Shown: positions 55,200 to 64,000 of the stretch, in pieces | Layout of the letters: every line of letters begins with the position of its first letter | How positions within the stretch are numbered: the first letter of the stretch is position 1 | NCBI GenBank assembly: GCA_035610835.1 | Contig: CM069450.1 | Span: forward strand, 29,952,687 to 30,016,686 | DNA from: Ophiura sarsii | Lineage: Eukaryota; Echinodermata; Ophiuroidea; Amphilepidida; Ophiuridae | Direction: 5' to 3' | DNA length: 64,000 bases | Translations under genes and position numbers: made by a program | The notes under the pieces: generated by a model | Seen by the model: the letters and a program-made list of their open reading frames with translations, nothing else | Told to the model about the DNA's origin: nothing | Database searches by the model: none

Positions 55200-55490
55200 A
55201 TGGCATGTCAGTTACTAAATCATGATCACTTATTGTAATTCCAAGGTCACAAATTGTCAAATTGGTAGGATAACGGAAACATGTTGAACAATACTTTGAT
55301 AAATGGTTAGCAGTTATCTTCCACATCACTTCAGGGGTAGTTTCAAATGCTATCTTTCAGGATAATCCCGTACGTGGATTCGATAGCAGCTTTTGCTAAG
55401 TGCCTGCCAAGCCATGACCTTGAACACCAATAACCTCCCCCTTAATGTTCAGCAAATTGCAACTATTCTTAACAGGAACCCTGACCACTT
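55200..55490 (+). repeat. ~300-bp direct repeat, copy 1
   Basis: GGCATGTCAGTTACTAAAT, AATACTTTGATAAATGG, ACTTCAGGGGTAGTTTCAAA, CTTTCAGGATAATCC and CCATGACCTTGAACAC occur in the same order at 55783-56095. Confidence 0.88.
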
Positions 55491-55782
55491 ACATTTCTAT
55501 AAATATATTTATGTTACAGTTCAGAATGTATTATATGACCATGTTCAATCTATATGTACTACTGTGTCAACATGGTCCAGGAACCATAAATCTGATGTAG
55601 TACAAAATATACTTATCATGCTTATGGATCTACCTACTATAATTTAGCTGGTCATATTTATTATGATCATGAAATGAAATATGTATTAAGAAACTTGTTT
55701 GGTGCTACAATAGCCATAACATGGTGAGAGATCTGCTAGTGTTTCCATTTTATGTTCTAGTCTAGTCTAAACTATTTACATG

Positions 55783-56095
55783 ACATGTCAGTTACTAAAT
55801 AATGTCCAGTTATTTCAAGTCCAAAGTCACGAATTGTCAAATTGTTAATGATAACGGGGAAAATATTGAACAATACTTTGATAAATGGTGAACAATAAAA
55901 TTTAACATAACTTCAGGGGTAGTTTCAAATGATAATAATGTCTTTCAGGATAATCCTGTACAGTGTGGATTCGATAGCCGCTCTACATCGTGCTTGCCAA
56001 ATCATGACCTTGAACACGTAGGCGTTAAGCCTTCTATTTAATTTTCAACAAATTGCAACAATTCTTGCCAGGAAGCCTCGACAAACCTATCACTA
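55783..56095 (+). repeat. ~300-bp direct repeat, copy 2
   Basis: See 55200. Separated from copy 1 by about 290 bp of unrelated sequence. Roughly 80% identical, no open frame shared. Confidence 0.88.
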
Positions 56096-56375
56096 TATTC
56101 CTACCAAATGTGTTTTAATCAGTCCGGATATTGAAGGTATTCCATTATTAAAGTGCCAAGTGACCATATCTACGTAATATAAGCTGAAATATATTGTTTT
56201 CATTCTAAAACAGAAATTGCTGACGCCTTTTCGGTACTCTCCAATTGTTCATTCTTGGCACGAATCTCTATACCGGATATGCAAGAGCCATCGCCCACTT
56301 CAAAAAGTGGAACGTGAAGGAAAAAAAGAGAAAACCTTTTCAATTGTCACACACACGATAGGCATGGGATTACCA

Positions 56376-57545
56376 TGCTTATATCAAGTGCATTTAGAGA
56401 ATAGACATGAGGGTTACAATATCTCTTCAGAAATATAATACAAATGATACTGAAGCTCGATAATCATCCATCATGCTTTATATCAAGTGCATTTAGTGAA
56501 TAGACATAGGGATTACAAAAGCTCTTCAGAAATATAATACAAATGATGACGCTCGTTTGAATATTAACGCGATATTTAATTCATTTTTATGCGGCGTTAA
56601 ACCGGGATTATGATCCTTATATCAAGTGCATTTAGAGAATAGACATGAGGATTACAATATCTCTTAAGAAATTAAATACAAATGATACTGAAGCTCGCTT
56701 GAATATTAACGCGATATTTAATTCATTCTTTACGCGTGTTAAATCGGGATTATCATCCTCATATCAAGTGCATTTATTGAATAGACATGAAGATTACAAA
56801 AGCTCTTTAGAAATATAATAAGGGTACTGAAGCTCGCTTGAATATTAACGCGATATTTAATTCATTCTTATACGGCGTTAAATCGGGATTATCATCCTTA
56901 TATCAAGTGCATTTAGTAAATAAACATAGGGATTTCAAAAGCTCTTTAGAAATATAATACAAATGATACTGAAGCTCGCTTGAATATTAAGTTATAACGC
57001 GATATTTAATTCATTCTTACGCGGCGTTAAATCGGGATAATCATCCTTATAACAAGTGCAATTAGTGAATAGACATAGGGATTACAAAAGCTCTTCAGAA
57101 ATATAATATAAAATGATACTGAAGCTCGCTTGAATTTTAACGCGATATCAAATTAATAATAATAATAATAAGTGAGATTTATAGAGCGCCTAATAGCATA
57201 GGCCTCAAAGCGCTGTACATTTTAAAAACCAATAAACAAGATATTATACATTAATCATTTAAAAGCAAGAAATACTGGCATAATATAAACATGATAAAAC
57301 ATACACAAGCGGAAAATATGGCAAGTCCGGTAAAATTCCACACACACATATTTACAGAGTGGGAAGATAACACATTAAAATGCGGCGTTAAATCGGGATT
57401 ATCATTCATATATCAAGTGCATTTAGTGAATAGACATAGGGATTACAAAAGCTCTTCAGAAATATAATATAAAATTATACTGAAGCTCGCTTGAATATTA
57501 ACGCGATATCAAATTCATCATGCGGCGTTAAATCATGTCTATTTA
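56376..57545 (+). repeat. ~140-bp satellite, about seven units
   Basis: Units begin TTATATCAAGTGCATTTAG (56380, 56479, 56617, 56760, 56899, 57047, 57405). They run through AATAGACATAGGGATTACAA, AAGCTCTTCAGAAATATAAT, ACTGAAGCTCGCTTGAATAT and AACGCGATATTTAATTC to GCGGCGTTAAATCGGGATTA. The first unit is short. The sixth is interrupted by the insertion at 57152-57380. Confidence 0.95.
57152..57380 (-). mobile_element. LINE/SINE 3' tail inserted in the satellite
   Basis: The minus strand ends ATGTACAGCGCTTTGAGGCC, TAGGCGCTCTATAAATCTCA, then (TTA)n. This is the conserved 3' end found on many metazoan L2/CR1-type LINEs and their SINEs. The break falls between CAAATT and ATGCGGCG, which are contiguous (via CATC) in the next unit. 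Only about 230 bp is present, so 5'-truncated or a short SINE. Confidence 0.75.
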
Positions 57546-58530
57546 TATAGTAACAAAGTCTATATAATATAGTATTATGTATGCAACTAAAGTGCCTGGA
57601 TTTCATTTAGACAAACAGTCACTCCGAGTGGGATACTGTTGCAGAATTTAAAAAAAATCTTTCCGTTCAACTTTTCACTAGAATCTTTTGTACGAGCATA
57701 AACGATTCTCATCCTTTAACAAACGAAATCCCCGTAATCACTGGTGGTAATTGGGTGTTATGACCTGTGGACCTACCGAGCTGTTTCGTTACGCCTATCG
57801 AATTTAAAGTACCTCCAGTTTGGTCGGTTCTGTCTACTTTTATCTAACAAAAGTTAAATTCGATACGGTCCAACGGCTTTGTAAAAAAGGTGACAATATC
57901 TGAATGGATTCTAAATATGCAAGAGTAATCTAAATTATGCGCTATTCACCCTGGGAAATGGGGAGAACGGTATAAAATGCTTATTAATTGCATTGCATTA
58001 GACTGGCGTGAAAAGATGACACATTTAAAAGATTTTTAAATGAAAAATAAAAAAGTTTGTATTGATATTGGTGTAGATAAAGAGCTATGGTAGGAAAAGC
58101 AATATTAATGTTGTGGCTCACCAGTTTCAAAGATTTCATTCAAAATCACAAACATTTAAGAGAAATAACGAAAGAATTTTAGAAATCACTTGCAAGCTGT
58201 TTGCTTAATCCGGGTAAATTTTGATCCTTATCATATACACTTTTGCCCATCGATAGGAATTCAATATGAGCTGTATTGTTACGGTATATTCTTCCACTAT
58301 AAGTTTGTTAAGAAGAGGTCGAAGTAGACGTTTGAAATTTAGCATTTTATCAAATTTTATTAATCATTCAAATTGTTAGAGAGCGTTGTAAAAAAAAATG
58401 TTCCAAAATATTCAACCCATATATGCAAATATATTGAATACAACAAACAAAAAAACATCTTGATATGTTTTCTTATCATTCAAGAAGAATTTCCTGACAC
58501 GGTGGATGTCACATTCAGTATTATAACCAC
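57546..58530. other. no gene recognised
   Basis: Nothing identified. Confidence 0.4.
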
Positions 58531-59118
58531 TACAGGGTGGTCCAAAAAAAACTATACCCAACTTTGGAGGCCATTTTTTCCTAGATGATAAAATATTATA
58601 GTAATTTGGTTTGCATATTATTAAAGCATATATCGTTGAGCATTATTGGTGAAAAAGGGGAAGATATTACATTCATATTTTTTGAGATATTGCTATTTTT
58701 AGCGAGTATGTGTAAAAATGGCTTTCCACGGGAGCTGTCAATGCATCAACATGATATGCACTTTTATGACAATATGATATGACACAATAATGTAATGACC
58801 CAAGACCCATTATAAGCAGTTAAGGATTAAGTTTAATAATGGGTCTTGGGTCATTACATTATTGTGTCATATCATATTGTCATAAAGTGCATATCATGTT
58901 GATGCATTGACAGCTCCCGTGGAAAAGCCATTTTTACACATACTCGCTAAAAATAGCAATATCTCAAAAAATATGAATGTAATATCTTCCCTATTTTCAC
59001 CAATAATGCTCAACGATGTATGCTTTAATAATATGCAAACCAAATTACTAAAATATTTTATCATCTAGGAGAAAATGGCCTCCAAAGTTGGGTATAGTTT
59101 TTTTTGGACCACCCTGTA
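58531..59118. mobile_element. 588-bp near-perfect hairpin, mariner-like ends
   Basis: TACAGGGTGGTCCAAAAAAA and exact inverse at TA sites. Each arm is about 282 bp, with roughly six or seven differences by eye, around a loop of about 20-25 bp near 58823. The arms include CAACTTTGGAGGCCATTTT and GGGAGCTGTCAATGCATC. TA tips and the ACAGGGTG start fit mariner-type families. Frames inside (71 and 65 codons) are not conserved features. Confidence 0.95.
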
Positions 59119-59207
59119 TGAACAGATTGTTTGCTCAACACATATCAAAAAACCTATAAGCTCTGTCATGTCTGTGTAATCTCATATGAAAGAAAATCCA
59201 ATCAAGC

Positions 59208-59238
59208 TTAACACTTACTATGCGCGGCAGTCGTCTGC
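59208..59238 (+). mobile_element. TTAA-MITE tip fragment (L)
   Basis: TTAACACTTACTATGCGCGG then CAGTCGTCTGC, after which the family sequence stops and a 165-bp segment follows that is repeated at 62919. Confidence 0.8.
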
Positions 59239-59396
59239 TATTTATTCCAAGTACGAGGGACTTCTAACCTTAAAACGTGAATATGTCGTTCTTGAGCATA
59301 AATTGTTGGTAAAAACACAGATATTTGTGTAACTGTGTATGGTGAAACCCGAGATCAATGCAAAACAACTAGCAACTTTCCAAAGTTTTAAGTGTT
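59232..59396 (+). repeat. 165-bp dispersed repeat, copy 1
   Basis: TTTATTCCAAGTACGAGGGA, CTTCTAACCT, GGTCGTTCTTGAG-like, AACTGTGTATGGTGAAA and CGAGATCAATGCAAAACAAC, ending AAGTGTTTTAA. Copy 2 lies at 62919-63081. Copy 1 sits exactly between two TTAA-MITE tips. Confidence 0.88.
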
Positions 59397-59655
59397 TTAA
59401 CACTTGCCAAGCGGCAGTCGTCTGCAGACGACAGTTCCAGAATTTCACAAAATGTTTCAAAAATGTCAACATTAATAAATGTCATCACCATATTTGGAAT
59501 CACCATGGTTATTGCATTAACATAAGTACAAACATGCCTAGTTATTGGTTCAGTAATTCTTGAGATAAGACTTTGAATGTTGAGAAAGGTTTCTGGAAAA
59601 AAAACATGTTTTGTATTATGGTAAAACTAACTTTAGCCGCGTGGAAAATATTGAA
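59397..59655 (+). mobile_element. TTAA-MITE family, copy M
   Basis: TTAACACTTGCCAAGCGGC, GTCGTCTGCAGACGACAGTT, TGGAATCACCATGG, CATGCCTAGTTATTGG, TTAGCCGCGTGGAAAATATTGA. The right target has decayed to TTGA. Confidence 0.92.
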
Positions 59656-60173
59656 GGAAAGATCTCATTGACCTAACGTTTTGCAGGGTAATGAGAACAA
59701 TGTTGACTTTCTTCTGACACCAAAATCCACATACGTACAAGACATAGTCAAGCAAATTGTCCAGATCTACAGAAATCCTGGGGATAGGCTACCTTAATTT
59801 CAGTATAAAGTGACCTGAATTAAGTGCCTCTGGATAATATTTTAGTAAATTTTACAATAACACTTTGAGACAAATTGGGAATGCTGATTTTTTTAGATTT
59901 TTTTTAAAAATCAAACCAATTTTCAGATATGAAATTTAACAAATCAAAACAACTTAGGTAAACTGTACATGTATGTAGTATATTCATGATATGTGTGAAG
60001 GACGGTGATAAAATCAACACTGGTACTTTTGTCCGAGTAAAGAAAGACTCCCCTTTGTGGGTGTGAAAGAAGATGACTCGATTCAATTATAATTTCATTC
60101 AGGTGACTGTTATCACACCAAATGACGGCCATGTATCCTGAGAAGATTCAGGACCATACCTTGAAGCCTTGTA
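59656..60173. other. no gene recognised
   Basis: Nothing identified. Confidence 0.4.
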
Positions 60174-60199
60174 CCCCCCCCCCCCCCCCACATACCCCG

Positions 60200-60231
<32 letters not shown>
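60174..60231 (+). repeat. poly-C tract, interrupted
   Basis: Two C runs (60174-60189 and 60200-60231) separated by ACATACCCCG. Confidence 0.98.
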
Positions 60232-60304
60232 TTCTCCAAATTGAAGACCCTAGTTACGCTATACCGAGAGCACTAGCACGAAACTAGTGCAAAATGTATG
60301 TGGT

Positions 60305-60659
60305 CAGGGGTCGCATTCTGACGCGTCAGTCTGCGCGTCCTAAACCTCTCACTTTCTTATAGTGACGCGTCAGGTTTCAAATTGGAAAGACTTGCGGGTC
60401 CCGATCAAAATTGAAGGGACCCCTTAAATTTGACGATTTATGGAAATGGAAACCTTAAAATATTCGGTAAATTACATATCCATCCTTTGCTCACAATATG
60501 AATTCATTAAAACTGTCCGTAAAAAAGTCAAATTTTCAAATACCCAAACTTCAGGACCCCTCAATTTCTTGGTGGACCCCTTAAATTTGTTTTTGGAAGT
60601 CCTAGGGTCCTGAAAACTTTCATGGGAACTCTCACATTTTTGATCCAGTGCTATCCCTG
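60305..60659 (+). mobile_element. hAT-like element, 355 bp, copy 2
   Basis: CAGGGGTCGCATTCTGACGC to GCTATCCCTG, flanked by TATGTGGT on both sides (60297-60304, 60660-60667), a perfect 8-bp duplication. Close relative of 30117-30467. Confidence 0.95.
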
Positions 60660-60667
60660 TATGTGGT

Positions 60668-61128
60668 GCAATTTTTTTTCTTTGCTTGGCTGGAGCACAG
60701 TACATGTACATGTATGTTGGTGCACCCTGTACCGTATATGCATTAAAACGTCGCAGAGTGGCACGGTTCGCTAGTTCCGAAGGTTCCTAACGATTATTAA
60801 GCACAGGACTGTGCAATCGTCTTCAATTATAATAAATAATATGACATTTCAAGAGGAATTCATGAGTATCCTTTATCATCATAATTGGTGCACGTTTCAA
60901 ATAAAAGTCTAGTATTAATAAATAAAAGACATACTTGTCAGTACGTCAACCTAGAGTTTATAAACATGTATGTGTGTGGGCTGGAAACTAATTATATTGG
61001 CGAGGGTCGTTATATAGAAGTTCTACATGTACCACCTCCCTCTTCATAACATTATTTCAGCCATAATTATATACAATCAGTTATGTTGTGACTGAAACGA
61101 AAAGACTATTATTGCAAGCATAACATAA
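60668..61128. other. no gene recognised
   Basis: Nothing identified. Confidence 0.4.
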
Positions 61129-61131
61129 TAA

Positions 61132-61480
61132 GGGAACAGTTCCATTTATACTCGATAAATTTATCGATAGCCTACTGTATCGGGGCTCGATATGTTTTGG
61201 GCTCGATCGATATTATTAAGTTGAAGCTCGATAAAATATACATAGAGGATCGATATCGGGCTCAATAAGGGCCATGTTACTGCTCAGTTATACCCGGGGT
61301 ATTTTAATCAAACACACCAGGATAATAATGTTTATTTACATACCGCACGACTTGACTTCGTTATATTTAGACAAGGGGTATTGAGCTGCTCGATAAATAA
61401 TCTCATACTGCTCGATACGAGGCTCGATATCGTTTCAAATCAGCTCGATATTTTTACCGAGTATAACTTGAACGGTTCCC
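61132..61480. mobile_element. TAA-flanked MITE rich in GCTCGATA
   Basis: GGGAACAGTTCCATTTATAC and inverse GTATAACTTGAACGGTTCCC, with TAA on both sides (61129-61131, 61481-61483), compatible with PIF/Harbinger. The interior holds about ten ATCGAGC/GCTCGATA motifs on both strands. Confidence 0.8.
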
Positions 61481-61483
61481 TAA

Positions 61484-62232
61484 GGATTCCCTTTTTTTTA
61501 CGTTTCAAGAAAGACAATATGAAAAACTATTCAAGAGGCCTATATTGATTTATTCCCATCAATAACGTGACAAGGTTGCAAGCAGTTTCGACTCTTATGA
61601 GTCTGCAATAGTTAAAGCATCAACACTAGTCAAAAGGAGATTACGATCTCTTGCGGAGATTTGTAGTTCCTCCATTCGTTCATTTTTAATTGAAGACCTT
61701 GTTATTCTTCAGACACTGCAAATATTTCTTTTGACAGAAAAAGTAAAAATCAGGTACATGTGCTGAGAGCAATTTACTAAGAATGTGCAAATGAGTTCCT
61801 GATTTAATAGTTTAAAGCGAAATGTTTGGATACACGGCAAAAGTTACTGAAAGGCCCTCATACACACTCCCTGCCAAATATATATAATTATTATATTGAA
61901 ACTCTGATCCTACGTGATTGTTGCAGGGAGCATAAAACATAATATAGCATACTGTTAATATGGTGGAACAACCTTGCATGGAAAATGGTCAGGTCAGGCA
62001 GGCAACCATACCAAGCACTTAAGCTAAAACATCAACGATCCGGAGGAAATTGAATTAAACTAGGGATAACGCGATCACAATATAGATAAATAGGGGGCAC
62101 TTCATATCGACACACATATCCCTCCCACACACCCCCACACCACAAAGTATATGATGATGTTGTAAAATGAACAAGTACAAGACGTAGGCCAAGCCTTTAC
62201 CAACACATTTTGGAGAGCAAGTTTTTCAAGAT
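61484..62232. other. no gene recognised
   Basis: Nothing identified. Confidence 0.4.
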
Positions 62233-62467
62233 GTGACACTATCCATGCGGCAGTCGACAGTTCCAAAATTAAACAAAATGTCAACATTATTGAATTTCAT
62301 CACCATATTTAGAATCACCGCGAGAAATGCATTAAAATAAGTACAAACATGCCTAGCCTAGTATGGGTTCATTGATCCTTGAGATAGACATTGACAGTTA
62401 GGAAAGGTTTCTAGAAATATATGTTGCATTATAGTATAAAAACTAATAGCCGCGTGGAAAGTGTTAA
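62233..62467 (+). mobile_element. TTAA-MITE family, copy N
   Basis: GTGACACTATCCATGCGGC (left TTAA mutated to GTGA), a shortened CAGTCGACAG in place of the usual CTGCAG palindrome, TTTAGAATCACCGCGAG, CATGCCTAGCCTAG, and AATAGCCGCGTGGAAAGTGTTAA. Confidence 0.9.
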
Positions 62468-62918
62468 GCTAAGATATGCCCTCTGAAATGTACTAAAGTT
62501 AGCATTGTAGACTTTAAGCAAGATATTCAACTTTGAATTGTATTTGTGAACAAGTGCTATACTCTCACCCGATGGGAAAGGGCGGATTTATATATATATA
62601 CAAAAGCTTCTACACTGTTAAGCTACAGTTCGCGTGTGAAGAATTGCACTTACATAATGAAGGCCATTGGTATATATAATAGTGGCCATAGTTCAATCCA
62701 TAAACCTGATCCAAATACACCCAGACACTAATGCCAGCAACAATTCCACAAGGGTTTTGTAATTATGCAATTCCTCAATTCCCCCTATGGCTTTCAACAT
62801 TTTTTGACAATAAAGCAACAATGATTTGCGTTGTAAATCGCTTGTAATTGTGAAGTCCACCACCATTCATTCTACTATACAGTGGATTTTGATTTTTGAC
62901 TTATTTTTAATGGTCAAG
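62468..62918. other. no gene recognised
   Basis: Nothing identified. Confidence 0.4.
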
Positions 62919-63081
62919 AATTTATTCCAAGTACGAGGGACTTCTAACCTCAAACCGTGAAAAGGTCGTTCTTGAGTTTGAATTATTCATAAAATAAAAG
63001 ATGTCTATATAACTGTGTATGATAAAATCCGAGATCAATGCAAAACAACTCACAATTTTCCAAAGGTTTGAGTGTTTTAAG
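62919..63081 (+). repeat. 165-bp dispersed repeat, copy 2
   Basis: See 59232. It ends GAGTGTTTTAAG without an adjoining MITE tip. Confidence 0.85.
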
Positions 63082-63146
63082 TATTCTACAATTCTACAAG
63101 TATAAAAGCAGGTCTGTTAAGCTCATATTATTGCTAATTAGGAGCT

Positions 63147-63443
63147 CAACAAAAGAAAGTTATACATTTTGTTTATGTCCTTTAGCATGTTTAGAGTGGC
63201 TTCCAATAATTTGTTGACCAAACAGGCTAGATAGACATTTGGATGAATCTGTTTTGGAAAATGCGTATATGAAAACGTCACGGGTTTTCTTTAAAGGGCG
63301 CTTATCATAGCTTATCTTTGTTGGCAAATGTTGTACCAAAATGTGCCAACAAGATTCATCCAAATGTCTGTCTAGCCTGTTTGGTCAAAGATAAATGAAC
63401 GTCTCTAGGACATAAACAAAAAGAGTTTGACTTTCTTTTGTTG
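63147..63443. mobile_element. 297-bp foldback, CAACAAAAGAAAGT ends
   Basis: CAACAAAAGAAAGT...TTTTGTTTATGTCCT and inverse AGGACATAAACAAAAAG...ACTTTCTTTTGTTG. Inner arms share TTGACCAAACAGGCTAGATA / CTAGCCTGTTTGGTCAA and CATTTGGATGAATC / GATTCATCCAAATG. Its right half recurs at 32579-32770. Confidence 0.88.
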
Positions 63444-64000
63444 GGCTTTGTCGGGTTTTTTCTTCTGACAAATCCATGGTGTAAATTATAATAAGCTTAT
63501 AAGCGAAGAGGTAAGATGTCAAAATAGTCTAAAGAAGTGCTCAGTTGAGCATGAAACGTTACGCGTAAATGTAAGTATAAGCTTATTATACTTAACACCA
63601 AAAAGAAATCATCATTCCTACTATTTCTATGAACAATCCTGATGAATATACACCAAGTCATTGTTATATATTGACAACCGTTTCTGGTTAGACTAGCCAA
63701 TGAACATGTTGAATATAGTGCTCAATACCGTAAACGGTAGAGCGTATACAAATTCAGAGGTATAGACCTTCCGGAATATTATTGCTACTCTGAGTTTCAT
63801 TGTTATAGCAGTTATTACCAAACTCTGGTTCAAATTCAACCTTACAACTTACTATTCATAAGTTTATGAACGTATGTACTCTTCATCGGAAATCAAACAC
63901 TCAGACATTGTTTTACATGAGCATGATGAGCGGATGAAAGTAATTTGCTTTGAACTTTTAAAGATGAAAGCTCGCGTCTCCTTGTATAGACATACCGAGT
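63444..64000. other. no gene recognised
   Basis: CTTATAAGC/TAAGCTTAT short palindromes at 63490-63590. Otherwise plain sequence. Confidence 0.4.

Overview
The window reads as non-coding, repeat-rich nuclear DNA of a metazoan, most likely a marine invertebrate. It is AT-rich. No open frame exceeds 161 codons, there are no operons or ribosome binding sites, and inverted-repeat DNA transposons, degenerate minisatellites, poly-C/poly-G tracts and retroposon tails are dense. The frequent TAGGCCTA motif and MITE ends such as TGGGCTATTCC and CAGTGGCGTAGC fit my recollection of deuterostome and other marine invertebrate genomes. I cannot name the species or phylum from sequence alone. I see no convincing host protein-coding gene, rRNA or functional tRNA on either strand, so this is probably intergenic DNA or one large intron.

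Layout. 0.5-7.4 kb: a 4-copy tandem repeat, two blocks of a 20-bp minisatellite (1.2-2.0 and 5.7-6.5 kb), and between them a degenerate ~30-bp array invaded by a TTAA-flanked foldback and a 961-bp inverted-repeat element built of GACTCC/GGAGTC palindromes. 7.8-20.8 kb: the first copies of a ~245-bp TTAA-bounded MITE family, an 11.6-kb element with TAA flanks, foldbacks, a hAT-like element at 17.1 kb and nested MITEs at 19.8-20.2 kb. 22-27.5 kb: local duplications with a TA-flanked insertion, G-tract hAT-like MITEs and a retroposon tail. 28.96-31.83 kb: a 2.87-kb TIR-bounded element with a hairpin-rich end, a duplicated exon-like segment and a nested hAT insertion with a perfect 8-bp target duplication. 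32-45 kb: MITE fragments, duplicated blocks, a 27-bp minisatellite, a hAT element with perfect TSD, a decayed LINE C-terminus next to a tRNA-like SINE, and foldbacks. 45-56 kb: a three-copy ancestral duplication with filled and empty insertion sites, an inverted dimer of the TTAA MITE, and several large palindromes. 56-64 kb: a ~140-bp satellite interrupted by a retroposon tail, a 588-bp near-perfect hairpin, a second hAT copy with perfect TSD, and more MITEs.

The features do not form a pathway. They record successive insertions by non-autonomous elements with TA, TAA, TTAA and 8-bp targets. None carries a visible transposase, so all would depend on enzymes encoded elsewhere. The best candidates for something undescribed are the TTAA MITE family (13 copies plus a fragment) with its palindromic dimer, and the 2.87-kb element with exon-like contents.
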